Of a stretch of DNA of 64,000 bases, positions 1 through 7,974 are shown one piece after another. Below the pieces are notes generated by a model. That model was not told the origin of the DNA. It searched no databases and saw only the letters and a program-made list of their open reading frames with translations. Where the stretch lies: NCBI RefSeq assembly GCF_003201355.1, contig NZ_QICL01000014.1:1-64000 (forward strand), written 5' to 3'. This stretch comes from Indolivaga alginatilytica. GTDB lineage: Bacteria > Bacteroidota > Bacteroidia > Bacteroidales > Dysgonomonadaceae. The position numbers and the translations under genes are program-made. Each line of letters begins with the position of its first letter. Position 1 is the first letter of the stretch.

Positions 1-17
1 TTCATATTGCGGTCATT

Positions 18-428
18 TTAAAAGTCAAATAGACTTGGTTGGTTATTCATTTCTACTCGTTTGGCTTTCTTCTTGGGTTGCATCGCTCGGTTATAGGCTT
101 CGTTATGTGCTTTTTGGATAGCTTCTTGCCGTGCCTCTTCCTTTTCCTCTACTGTCAGTTCTACCACATGGTTTACAGTAATTTGAGCATGAATAGGATT
201 GCCTACCTCTATATTATCTGTCGTATAATAATCTTCGGCTATTGAAAATATCTCATTATCGTGGAAGCCATTACAACCACTTTTTTGAACTTGGTTCAAA
301 ATAAAGAGACAACATTGGTCAATGTCCTTATCGGGGTTAGCAAAGGATTGGGCGAATAATGTATTTGTTTCGGCTTTTTGCTCTAAGTGTGTCAATATGG
401 TTCTTGTAAAATAGGCTGTTGATTTCAT
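18..428 (-). CDS. PcfK-like protein of a conjugative element
   Basis: The product resembles the PcfK-like proteins of Bacteroides conjugative transposons. Recognisable blocks are the N-terminal MKSTAYFTRTILTHLEQ, the central QKSGCNGFHDNEIF, then DNIEVGNPI, VVNHVVELT-like text and the C-terminal NNQPSLFDF. The frame is open to 494, but the family starts at the internal Met at 428, so I use that start (136 aa). The charged Glu/Lys/Ala-rich stretch before the C-terminus is probably helical. The function is not established; the family travels with transfer genes. It follows the 86-aa gene by a few bases, so the two are probably cotranscribed leftward. Family assignment is from memory of the conserved blocks. 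Confidence 0.8.
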   Translation of the reverse strand: MKSTAYFTRTILTHLEQKAETNTLFAQSFANPDKDIDQCCLFILNQVQKSGCNGFHDNEIFSIAEDYYTTDNIEVGNPIHAQITVNHVVELTVEEKEEARQEAIQKAHNEAYNRAMQPKKKAKRVEMNNQPSLFDF

Positions 429-433
429 AACTG

Positions 434-694
434 TTATTTGTTTAGGTTTAATACTGTGTTTAGTTCGTCTCTCTTGGTCTTGGAAAATATCCACCCAGCT
501 TGCTTCTCATCATTGTGGCTCAATCGTGGATTGAATTTGCCACCCATAGCTTTGAGTAAATCTTTGATTTCTTTGGTGTCTCCGAAAAGGGCGATTGCTT
601 TCTCTGAATAATCCACTATCTCAAATTGGAGGTTATCGGATTTTAATTCTGTATCGGTGTTTGTTCGTGCGAATAATGAATATAATTTAGTCAT
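434..694 (-). CDS. Small conserved protein of the conjugative-element operon
   Basis: An 86-aa soluble protein with no signal peptide. Its C-terminal half has the pattern IALFGDTKEIKDLLKAMGG then FNPRL and GWIFSK. This resembles a short domain seen in other mobile-element proteins of Bacteroidota, in which a predicted helix is followed by a Gly-Gly turn and a Trp-containing strand. I do not know its function. It sits between the SLOG-type gene and the PcfK-like gene, a common arrangement in these elements. Its ATG lies 9 bp beyond the stop of the upstream reading frame, so tight cotranscription is likely. Confidence 0.65.
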   Translation of the reverse strand: MTKLYSLFARTNTDTELKSDNLQFEIVDYSEKAIALFGDTKEIKDLLKAMGGKFNPRLSHNDEKQAGWIFSKTKRDELNTVLNLNK

Positions 695-702
695 GGTACG
701 TA

Positions 703-1197
703 TTATTTGATGTTATATAAATTAATTACAGGTATTGAACTGGCTTTTGTCCTGCGGACAGTGTAAGCCGTTCCGCTTCTGTATGCTCCATCGTGGTAAG
801 CAATAAGCAATGATGAATTGTTTATCATGTAGTCGTTACGGCGGAGGAAACAACTGTCAAAGTATTTATCTGAAAGAGTGATATTTACTGTGGCTCATTC
901 TGTTATGTCCGCAAAGCGTTGTTTATCTTGTTCATCGAACCCTCTGTGATGCCCTGCATATGGAACGACACAAAAGAGTTGTATGTCGGAATATATCTTT
1001 TGTAATTCCAATACTGCTTCTGCTGCCAACAAATCGAAGCCTTGTGCCATGCCAACAAAGAATGTCTGATACTTTTTACTGTATAGCTCTATGAGAATAG
1101 TTGCTAATTCTTCTTTTAACAATGCTGTATCTTGGTTCATTTTGCGATGCCCTGTAAAGGCTACGGAGGTGTTTTTGTCTATATTTATGATATTCAT
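703..1197 (-). pseudogene. SLOG/DUF1273 family protein interrupted by an in-frame TGA
   Basis: The first 100 codons encode the N-terminal half of a SLOG-fold DUF1273 (YpsA-like) protein: SVAFTGHRKM near the start, then FFVGMAQGFDLLAAEAV and LFCVVPYAGH. The frame stops at TGA (895-897). It then continues in the same frame, without a shift, for 63 more codons that are the expected C-terminal half: ITLSDKYFDSCFLRRNDYM, AYHDGAYRSGT and a VINLYN end, stopping at 703-705. Joined, they give about 164 residues, the usual family length. A single C-to-T change in a CGA codon would explain the stop. It may be a nonsense pseudogene, a sequencing error or a readthrough site. SLOG proteins are thought to bind nucleotide-like ligands. 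Confidence 0.8.
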
Positions 1198-1207
1198 GGT
1201 GTAAGTT

Positions 1208-1471
1208 TTAAAGGATAAATGCTATTATAATGGCTATAACTGCTACAAGGAAAATGATAGAGAGTAATGAAAATATCACTTTGATAGACAAACGGATGAT
1301 TTTAAGCACGCTACGGATAAGTATATATATTCCCACCACGGACACTACTGATACTCCTATTTTGCACACACACCACACGCAAACACCCAACAGAGCTATT
1401 CTACAAACCAATATTATGTTAATTCCGGCAGGAGCGTCATTTTGTTTCATTATTTGTTTTTCGTTTCTCAT
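1208..1471 (-). CDS. Small hydrophobic membrane protein
   Basis: About 87 aa from the chosen Met (sequence MRNEKQIMKQND); the frame is open further upstream to 1516, but that extension is a charged stretch overlapping a repeated motif and looks less natural. After a short polar N-terminus nearly everything is hydrophobic (IILVCRIALLGVCVWCV, VVGIYILIRSV, IIFLVAVIAIIIAFIL), giving two or three membrane segments. Small membrane proteins of this kind occur among Bacteroidota conjugative-element genes. Its position 10 bp upstream of the SLOG-type gene on the same strand fits that context. The function is unknown. Confidence 0.5.
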   Translation of the reverse strand: MRNEKQIMKQNDAPAGINIILVCRIALLGVCVWCVCKIGVSVVSVVGIYILIRSVLKIIRLSIKVIFSLLSIIFLVAVIAIIIAFIL

Positions 1472-1910
1472 AATCATGACTTTTTTTTCTTCTGCGGCAT
1501 CCGACAGGTCGGTCATTTTGTTTCATAGAGCAACAAGAGGTATTGTGATTTTTGACAGGGATATTTTTTAGGGATAAATACGCTCGCCCAAAGGGAAAGA
1601 GGAAGATTTTCACGAAAAATGCGAAGCGGAATATTCCTGACAAAAACACCATCATATCTTTGCTCGATGAACAAATGACCGACTTCAGGATAAAGGAAGA
1701 ATTGAGGAATGATTATTGGAGAAATGAAAAAAAAATGCAAGATTCAATTATTTCAAAAAATATGGTTCTCAAACCATAAAAAGTAACAAAAGTGACAGTT
1801 TTTTACGAGTCCTTTTTTCCTTGTCTACCTGTTCACTGATCCTTACATAAATAGATAAAATAATTCAACAACTGATTCGCATTATTACTTAAAATAACTT
1901 TAGTAACACA
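1472..1910. other. Intergenic stretch, possible edge of the mobile element
   Basis: About 440 bp without a convincing gene. It contains two copies of TCATTTTGTTTCAT (near 1437 and 1514) about 77 bp apart. A short rightward frame (1552-1779) has no recognisable features. Near 1785 there is a GTAACAAAAGTGAC-type motif that recurs near 55808. The conjugative-element gene set lies on one side and ordinary chromosomal genes on the other, so the element's end may be here, but I cannot identify an attachment site. Confidence 0.3.
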
Positions 1911-2771
1911 ATGAAAAAAATAATAGTATTGGTATTGGCATGTGTCTTGGTAATAGCCTGTAAAGAGACCTCAAAAACGGAGAACGGAAATAATATTCAG
2001 ATAACAGGAGATACTCTGGTTGGAAAAGACAATATTGCGAGTCCTGATTCCATACATAATATGGAGTGGATAGATGAGGAGCTTTATCCTAAAAGCAAGG
2101 ATTTACCTTTGTTCGTATTATCGACAGGTATTTTTCATGGAGATGAAACGTCTCCCGAAATGATAAATAAAGGATGGTTTGGTATTTTTCAGGATAGGGG
2201 GCGATATTATATTGCACCTACCACTCTTAGTATTCAAAAAACTTTTGATGTTATATCGGATGAAGAAGGAGATGAGAACAACTCTTCGAAATGGACAGGA
2301 TGGGAGGTGAAGACTTCACATATTGATACTTCTTTGGTCTTGATAAGTAGTTCGCCTCGTTTATCATCTCATGAGATAAATACAATACCATTAGACAAAG
2401 ATTTTATTGATCCGAACGAGAAAATGACATTTGCATATAATGGTTCATCTTATACACTGTATTCAACAGGCGATTTAAAACCTGCTGAGTACAATAAAGA
2501 TGAAATGATTATAAGTAAATATAAACTATATATCAAAGGATATAAAGACGGAAAAGAACTAAATCAATTATTGGCATCTACCTCTACTTTTGAAGATGCT
2601 ATATTTAGGGTACTGTTAATAGGTGATATTGATAATGATGGATTTCCTGATCTAGTACTGAATACAAGTTACCATTATAACCTTTATAGACCAACGGTTT
2701 ATCTGTCGTCATTTGCCGATAAAAATCAATTGGTAAAGGTGGTTGCTTTGCATGAAAGTGTGGGATGCTAA
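1911..2771 (+). CDS. Lipoprotein of unknown function
   Basis: A 286-aa protein with a clear type II signal peptide: KK, a hydrophobic core and the lipobox VIAC with Cys17, so it is probably anchored in the outer or inner membrane facing the periplasm. The mature part is acidic and rich in Asp, Ser and Thr. Near the C-terminus it has GDIDNDGFPDLVLN, an Asp-rich loop like those of FG-GAP/VCBS calcium-binding repeats, but only one such motif is present. I do not recognise a family. It stands alone, with the cobalamin riboswitch starting about 60 bp after its stop. Confidence 0.8.
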   Translation: MKKIIVLVLACVLVIACKETSKTENGNNIQITGDTLVGKDNIASPDSIHNMEWIDEELYPKSKDLPLFVLSTGIFHGDETSPEMINKGWFGIFQDRGRYYIAPTTLSIQKTFDVISDEEGDENNSSKWTGWEVKTSHIDTSLVLISSSPRLSSHEINTIPLDKDFIDPNEKMTFAYNGSSYTLYSTGDLKPAEYNKDEMIISKYKLYIKGYKDGKELNQLLASTSTFEDAIFRVLLIGDIDNDGFPDLVLNTSYHYNLYRPTVYLSSFADKNQLVKVVALHESVGC

Positions 2772-2814
2772 AATAAAAACACACTAAGAAAAGATATAGA
2801 TAAAATAAATCGCT

Positions 2815-2822
2815 TATATTTG
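2815..2822 (+). promoter_or_regulatory. Probable -7 promoter box before the cobalamin riboswitch
   Basis: TATATTTG is a perfect match to the Bacteroidota -7 consensus TANNTTTG. It lies just ahead of the first conserved riboswitch bases, so transcription would start near 2829. No good -33 TTTG is visible about 20 bp upstream. Confidence 0.5.
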
Positions 2823-2828
2823 TTTCAT

Positions 2829-3060
2829 CGTTTTGGTGTTATTCGGTCACTTTGCTGAAAGAATAATGAAAAGGGAATCCTGTGAAAATCGGGAACAGAC
2901 CCGCTGCTGTAAACTTCATAAAGAGTCTCTAAATAACACTCTATACCACTGTTTCTTAATGCGAACGGGAAGGATATTTAGGGATGAAGTAAGTCAGAAG
3001 ACCTGCCAAAATATATAAATTCGGATGCTTTCGGGAAACAAGGCAAAGAATCTTGACCAT
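2829..3060 (+). ncRNA. Cobalamin (B12) riboswitch
   Basis: The conserved blocks of the cobalamin aptamer occur in order: AAAAGGGAATCCTGTGAAAA, then GGGAACAGACCCGCTGCTGT, CCACTG, GGGAAGG, GATGAAGTAAGTCAGAAGAC followed by CTGCC, and finally CTTTCGGGAAACAAGG. The 3' boundary is approximate. In Bacteroidota these riboswitches usually sit in front of B12 transport or B12-related genes and switch them off when B12 is present. Here the first gene downstream on the same strand is the carboxyltransferase at 3330, about 270 bp after the riboswitch, with a dispersed repeat in between. Methylmalonyl-CoA chemistry links that operon to B12, but control is not proven. Confidence 0.9.
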
Positions 3061-3235
3061 AGATGTTTACAATTAGTAAATATTTAGTCGGTTTTTTTAC
3101 ATATTGTTATTTTATTAATAAGAAGAGAATTATGTTTTTTCTTTTTTATAACTTGTGCCGCTAATTTTAGATAAAACAGGGTGAAGCTAAGGTGTGAGAT
3201 GTTTTATTGATAGAAGATTAATGATATTAGTAGAT

Positions 3236-3318
3236 AAAAGAATTTAATGATATATTTAGGATTATAACAATTGATCGTTGTTATACTTGCCAAAGTATTA
3301 AATAGGTCTTAGACCTTT
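3236..3318 (+). repeat. Dispersed hairpin repeat, copy 1 (full length)
   Basis: A near-complete copy: TTTAATGATATATT, then ATTATAACA and TGTTATACTTGCCAAAG, ending in the palindrome AGGTCTTAGACCT. The palindrome ends about 12 bp before the ATG of the carboxyltransferase gene, so the hairpin would lie in its 5' leader. Confidence 0.85.
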
Positions 3319-3329
3319 ATAGTAATAAA

Positions 3330-4871
3330 ATGAGAAAAATTTACGAACAGTTTGTAGCCCGCGAAAACTTGCTAAATAAGCAGTATGATGAGGCGTACTA
3401 TAAGAAACAACATCAAAGAGGGAAGTTAACCGCCCGCGAACGTATTCTATTATTGTTTGACGAAGGAACATTCGAAGAAACGGATGCTTATACACCTCCC
3501 GCAACAGCATCTTTCGGCAAAACCGTAGAAGCTTTCGGTGACGGTGTCGTTACAGGATTTGGTTCTGTAAACGGGCGTTTGGTATACGCTTTCTCTCAGG
3601 ATTTTAGTGTGCTTGGAGGTTCTCTGGGAACGGTACATGCCGCTAAAATTGTGAAAATACAGGATATGGCCCTTAAAACAGGAGCACCTGTAGTCGGTCT
3701 GATTGACTCGGGTGGAGCACGTATTCAGGAAGGCGTAAGCAGTTTGAATGGTTATGCCGATATTTTCAAAAGAAACGTAATGTCGTCGGGAGTAATCCCT
3801 CAGATTTCGGTAATAATGGGACCTGCTGCCGGTGGTGCAGTGTATTCTCCTGCTCTTACCGATTTTATATTTATGACGGCAGATACCAGCTATATGTTTG
3901 TAACAGGTCCTAATGTCGTAAAAGAAGTTCTGAATGAAACAGTATCTACCGAAGATCTAGGTGGAGCATCTGTTCACGGGACTAAATCGGGTGTTGCAGA
4001 CTTTGTTTACAATGACGATGAAAATACAATTTTAGGAGTAAAGAAGCTACTGTCTTATTTACCATCCAATAATATGGAAAATCCTCCGCTGATACAATCG
4101 GAAGATCCTGTCAGTAGGGTAGAGGAGAGCTTGAGGAATATTGTACCCGATGATCCCGATAAACCTTATGATGTAAAAGATATCGTAAGACTGATTGTCG
4201 ACAAAGGTGAATTTCTTGAAGTTGCCGAAAACCATGCAGCCAATATATTTACAGCATTTGCCCGTCTGGATGGTCAGGTGGTAGGTATTGTAGCCAATCA
4301 ACCTAAAGTGATGGCTGGAACATTGGATATTGATTCATCTATAAAAGCGGCTCGTTTTATTAATATTTGCGATTCGTTTAATATACCTATTATAACACTG
4401 GAAGACGTTCCCGGATTTTTACCCGGAACCGATCAGGAGCACGATGGTATTATCCGTCATGGAGCAAAACTATTATATGCTTATACTTATGCAACAGTAC
4501 CTAAGATTACCGTAATCTTACGTAAAGCTTACGGTGGTGCATACATTGTAATGAATAGTAAGGGTATTGGCGGTGATTTTAGTTTTGCTTGGCCTACAGC
4601 CGAAATTGCGGTAATGGGACCCGATGGAGCCATTGCCATCCTTTACAGAAAAGAATTGAAAGAATCTGAAAATCCGACAGTACTTAAAAAAGAACTGACT
4701 CAGAAATACCGTGAAGAAGTTACCAATCCTTACATTGCAGATGAAAAAGGGTTTGTAGATGAGGTTATTGATCCCGCTCTGACTCGTCACAAAATAATCA
4801 GGTCTTTAAAAACTCTGGAAAGAAAAACCGAGTATAAGCCAAAACGCAAACATGGTAATATGCCTCTTTAA
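3330..4871 (+). CDS. Acyl-CoA carboxylase carboxyltransferase subunit (propionyl-CoA type)
   Basis: A 513-aa carboxyltransferase of the PccB/MmdA family, which moves the carboxyl group between carboxybiotin and an acyl-CoA, most likely propionyl-CoA/methylmalonyl-CoA. The crotonase-like fold shows the oxyanion-hole Gly-rich blocks: DSGGARIQEG (residues 126-135), MGPAAGGAVYSPA (163-175) and, in the second half, KAYGGAYIVMNSK. Length matches the family. It is the first gene of a compact operon with the biotin carboxylase (17 bp later) and the biotin carrier. The leader carries a cobalamin riboswitch and a dispersed hairpin repeat. Substrate could also be acetyl-CoA; the sequence alone does not decide it. 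Confidence 0.93.
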   Translation: MRKIYEQFVARENLLNKQYDEAYYKKQHQRGKLTARERILLLFDEGTFEETDAYTPPATASFGKTVEAFGDGVVTGFGSVNGRLVYAFSQDFSVLGGSLGTVHAAKIVKIQDMALKTGAPVVGLIDSGGARIQEGVSSLNGYADIFKRNVMSSGVIPQISVIMGPAAGGAVYSPALTDFIFMTADTSYMFVTGPNVVKEVLNETVSTEDLGGASVHGTKSGVADFVYNDDENTILGVKKLLSYLPSNNMENPPLIQSEDPVSRVEESLRNIVPDDPDKPYDVKDIVRLIVDKGEFLEVAENHAANIFTAFARLDGQVVGIVANQPKVMAGTLDIDSSIKAARFINICDSFNIPIITLEDVPGFLPGTDQEHDGIIRHGAKLLYAYTYATVPKITVILRKAYGGAYIVMNSKGIGGDFSFAWPTAEIAVMGPDGAIAILYRKELKESENPTVLKKELTQKYREEVTNPYIADEKGFVDEVIDPALTRHKIIRSLKTLERKTEYKPKRKHGNMPL

Positions 4872-4888
4872 TTTGGATAAGAATCAAG

Positions 4889-6391
4889 ATGAAACAAAAG
4901 AATAAGATAAAATCAATATTAATAGCCAACCGTGGAGAGATAGCTATTCGTATAGCTAAAACCGCTAAAATAATGGGGGTTACGGCTGTAGGTATTCGTA
5001 CACTTAAAGAACCTAATGCACTTTATTTATCGGCTGTTGACAAAGTGGTCGATTTCCCCGATATAGATAACGGTGGTATTCCTGAATTTCTGGATATAGA
5101 ATCATTGGTGTTATTAGCCAAAAGAAATAATATAGATGCCATTCATCCCGGATATGGTTACCTGTCTGAAAATGCACAATTTGCAACACGCTGTACTGAA
5201 GAAGGTATTATATTCATAGGGCCTTCGCCACGTGTTATTCAGAACATGGGTGATAAGGTAATTGCCAAAGAAATAGCTGCAAAGAATAATGTTCCCATGT
5301 TGGGAGGTAGTAACGGAAGCGTTGATACACTTGAGGACGCTTTGGATGTTGCCGAAAAAATAGGATTCCCACTTATCATAAAGGCTTCTGCCGGAGGTGG
5401 TGGACGTGGTATGCGTGTAGTTTACAAGAAATCGGAAATGAAACGGATGTATTTCTCTGCGTCATCCGAGGCGCAGAATGCATTTAATAATCCATCGGTA
5501 TTTATCGAACGCTTTTTGGAGAACCCTAAACATATTGAATTCCAAATAGTAGGTGATTCACACGGAAATGTAATCCATCTGGGAGAGCGTGAATGTTCTG
5601 TACAACGCAAACACCAGAAGTTATTAGAGGAAGCTCCATCACCGGCCCTTTCCGAAGAACTTCGTGAGAAAATGGCAACTGCTGCTGTTTCTCTAGCAAA
5701 AGGTGCAGGATATGTAAGCTTGGGAACGGTTGAGTTTCTGCTTGATAAACAAGGCAACTTCTTCTTTATGGAGATGAATACCCGAGTACAGGTAGAACAT
5801 CCTGTTACGGAAATGATAACAGGTCTTGATTTGATAGAATTGCAGATACGTATAGCTAATGGTGAAAAATTACCCATTACTCAAAGTGATGTGAAGCTAA
5901 ACGGATGGGCTATAGAGTGTCGTATTAATGCCGAAGATGTACAATCGGGATTTTCACCCTGTACAGGAATCATTAAAGGATTAAGAACTCCCGAAGGCGA
6001 AGGTATAAGAGTGGATAAAGGAGTTGTAACAGGCTCTGAAATTACTCCCTATTTCGATTCGATGGTTGCCAAATTAATTGTACATGCAAAAGACCGTCCG
6101 ACGGTTATCGAAAATACATTGAAGGCGTTGAATGATTTTCATATTAAGGGAATCAAAACAACCATTCCATTCTGTAAAGCTGTTCTTCATAATGAAGTTT
6201 TCAGAGGAGGAAGTTTCGATACTTCATTCATTGAAAAAGATATGGATTCTCTGGTTCATCACGAAAAAGACGAGGCTCTATTTGGTGCTCTATTAGCGAT
6301 AACTAATCATCGTAACGAGAATGAGCCAATCAAAGAAGAAAAGCAGGTATTGGATATGTGGTCTTTGAGAAATAGAATTAATAATATGTAA
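4889..6391 (+). CDS. Biotin carboxylase subunit
   Basis: A 500-aa ATP-grasp enzyme that carboxylates carrier-bound biotin with ATP and bicarbonate. Visible landmarks are ILIANRGEIAIRI (10-22), the glycine-rich ATP loop KASAGGGGRGMR (165-176) and EMNTRVQVEHPVTE (295-308), which holds metal- and bicarbonate-binding residues. The C-terminal biotin-carboxylase domain follows. It ends soon after that domain and contains no fused carrier domain; the carrier is the next gene. The spacing (17 bp after the carboxyltransferase, 6 bp before the carrier) marks one transcript. Confidence 0.95.
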   Translation: MKQKNKIKSILIANRGEIAIRIAKTAKIMGVTAVGIRTLKEPNALYLSAVDKVVDFPDIDNGGIPEFLDIESLVLLAKRNNIDAIHPGYGYLSENAQFATRCTEEGIIFIGPSPRVIQNMGDKVIAKEIAAKNNVPMLGGSNGSVDTLEDALDVAEKIGFPLIIKASAGGGGRGMRVVYKKSEMKRMYFSASSEAQNAFNNPSVFIERFLENPKHIEFQIVGDSHGNVIHLGERECSVQRKHQKLLEEAPSPALSEELREKMATAAVSLAKGAGYVSLGTVEFLLDKQGNFFFMEMNTRVQVEHPVTEMITGLDLIELQIRIANGEKLPITQSDVKLNGWAIECRINAEDVQSGFSPCTGIIKGLRTPEGEGIRVDKGVVTGSEITPYFDSMVAKLIVHAKDRPTVIENTLKALNDFHIKGIKTTIPFCKAVLHNEVFRGGSFDTSFIEKDMDSLVHHEKDEALFGALLAITNHRNENEPIKEEKQVLDMWSLRNRINNM

Positions 6392-6397
6392 TCAGGA

Positions 6398-6940
6398 ATG
6401 ATAATGAACAAGCAAAATACAACTCAAAAACAACTGGTTGCTCTCGATTTAGATAATTCTAAAGAGTATGAGTTTCTTATTGGAGACAATGATACATACA
6501 CAATTGGGGATAAAGAACTAAATGCTCATTTGGAAGAAACTCCCGACGGATTTACTTTTATGAATGTCAACGGAGTGAGTTACCCCGTAGAAATAGTTGC
6601 TCAGAAGCAAAATGAATATGAGATTCTGATCAATGGTATCAGTTATTGCTTTTCTGTCGAAACTCCATTCTCATTGCAAAGAAGAAAAATATTGAGTTCG
6701 CAGGCAAACGAGTCCAGTACTATTTTACTTAAAGCGCCTATGCCCGGTAAAATATTGGATGTGCTGGTGAAAACCGGTGACACTGTAAAAGCCGGAGATA
6801 CATTAGTGATCTTGGAAGCCATGAAGATGCAAAATGCAATCTTAGCAAGCACCAAAGCGATTGTTAAGAAAGTAGTCGTGAAAGTAGGCGATACTACCAG
6901 CAAAAGCGATCTGTTGATAGAATTGGAAAAAGATAATTAA
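6398..6940 (+). CDS. Biotin carboxyl carrier protein
   Basis: A 180-aa protein ending in a biotinyl domain. The motif EAMKM places the biotinylated lysine at residue 143, and APMPGKI upstream is the usual start of the domain. The first 100 residues form a poorly conserved region that probably docks onto the partner subunits. A second ATG two codons later (6404) is an equally possible start. It is the last gene of the three-gene carboxylase operon, and a strong bidirectional terminator follows 22 bp after the stop. Confidence 0.93.
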   Translation: MIMNKQNTTQKQLVALDLDNSKEYEFLIGDNDTYTIGDKELNAHLEETPDGFTFMNVNGVSYPVEIVAQKQNEYEILINGISYCFSVETPFSLQRRKILSSQANESSTILLKAPMPGKILDVLVKTGDTVKAGDTLVILEAMKMQNAILASTKAIVKKVVVKVGDTTSKSDLLIELEKDN

Positions 6941-6962
6941 AAAGCTACCGATCTTATATAAG

Positions 6963-6995
6963 AATAAAGCACGAATCAGAGATTCGTGCTTTATT
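6963..6995. terminator. Bidirectional terminator between convergent genes
   Basis: A perfect 15-bp stem (AATAAAGCACGAATC and its complement) with a 3-nt loop. It lies between the carboxylase operon and the leftward aldo/keto reductase gene, and A/T-rich flanks make it usable from both sides. Confidence 0.85.
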
Positions 6996-7026
6996 GTTTT
7001 AGGATATAAAGACCCAATATGAATAT

Positions 7027-7902
7027 TTACTCCCACTCAGGAAACTGACTGGTGTTCAAGTCTAATTTAGAGATTTGCTGCATATCAGAGGCATCAAGCT
7101 CGAAGTCAAAGATATTTATATTTTCTATCATGTGTTCTTTGCTCGATGTTCTGGGAATGGCTACTATCCCCCTTTGTATAAGCCATCGCAATGTAACTTG
7201 TGCAATACTTTTATTGTATTTTTTTCCAATCGCAGCTAGTGTCTGGTTACTGAAAAATCCGTTACGACCTTCAGCGAAAGGAGACCATGCTTCCACCTGT
7301 ACACCCAATTTTTCATTGGCAGCCTGAGCTTCGTGTTGCTGAAAAAATACATTGGTTTCTATTTGATTGACCATAGGTTTAATCTTAGCATACGCAATCA
7401 AATCGGTAAGTTGGTCAGGCTCAAAATTACTTACTCCAATGGCTTTGATTTTACCTGCTTCGTAAAGTTCTTCCATAGCTTTCCAGGTACCTTTTATATC
7501 ACCTCTTGGGCGGTGAATAAGATAGAGGTCTATATAGTCTAAACCTAATTTATTCATAGATTCCTCAAAAGCCTTTTTAGTATTTTCATATCCCATGTCG
7601 CTAACCCAAACCTTCGTTGTCACAAAAAGTTCTTCTCTTTTAATACCACTCTTTTTGATTCCCTTTCCTACAGCTTCTTCATTTCCATAAATTCTACCTG
7701 TATCTAAAAGACGGTAACCGACAGAAATAGCTTGTGCCACGCATCTTTCACCTATCGAGTCTGTAAGATATAAAGTCCCGAATCCGAGAATTGGCATTGA
7801 AACTCCATTACTAAGAGTTTGCTCTGGTACCGACCGACCAATCTGAGAGTAAATACTAATGGATAAAATACTGAATATACAGAGTATTAAATATTTCTTC
7901 AT
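7027..7902 (-). CDS. Aldo/keto reductase with an export signal
   Basis: A 291-aa aldo/keto reductase, an NADPH-dependent carbonyl reductase family with a TIM-barrel fold. The catalytic tetrad is visible: Asp67 and Tyr72 (LLDTGRIYGNEEAVG), Lys97 (FVTTKVW) and His130 (YLIHRPRG). IPRTSSKEHMIEN near the C-terminus is the NADPH-binding block. The N-terminus is a good type I signal peptide (KK, about 14 hydrophobic residues, then IYSQ), which is unusual because the cofactor is normally cytoplasmic. No internal Met fits a signal-less start before the conserved VSMPILGFG region. The substrate is unknown. Confidence 0.9.
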   Translation of the reverse strand: MKKYLILCIFSILSISIYSQIGRSVPEQTLSNGVSMPILGFGTLYLTDSIGERCVAQAISVGYRLLDTGRIYGNEEAVGKGIKKSGIKREELFVTTKVWVSDMGYENTKKAFEESMNKLGLDYIDLYLIHRPRGDIKGTWKAMEELYEAGKIKAIGVSNFEPDQLTDLIAYAKIKPMVNQIETNVFFQQHEAQAANEKLGVQVEAWSPFAEGRNGFFSNQTLAAIGKKYNKSIAQVTLRWLIQRGIVAIPRTSSKEHMIENINIFDFELDASDMQQISKLDLNTSQFPEWE

Positions 7903-7974
7903 ACACTTTAAATATTAGTTTATGTAACAATTATAGTCTTAATCTGTAAGGTTGCGGGAGAGTTTGTATTTATC

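Noticed and set aside
1437-1779. Short frames on both strands between the small membrane protein and the lipoprotein
   Set aside because: No family, no consistent start context, and they overlap one another; treated as chance frames in gene-free DNA.
2833-3018. Rightward 61-codon frame
   Set aside because: It lies entirely inside the cobalamin riboswitch, and its protein has no sensible composition.
5422-5877. 151-codon frame antisense to the biotin carboxylase gene
   Set aside because: Complement of a strongly conserved gene; composition rich in Ser, Arg and Cys as expected for a shadow frame.
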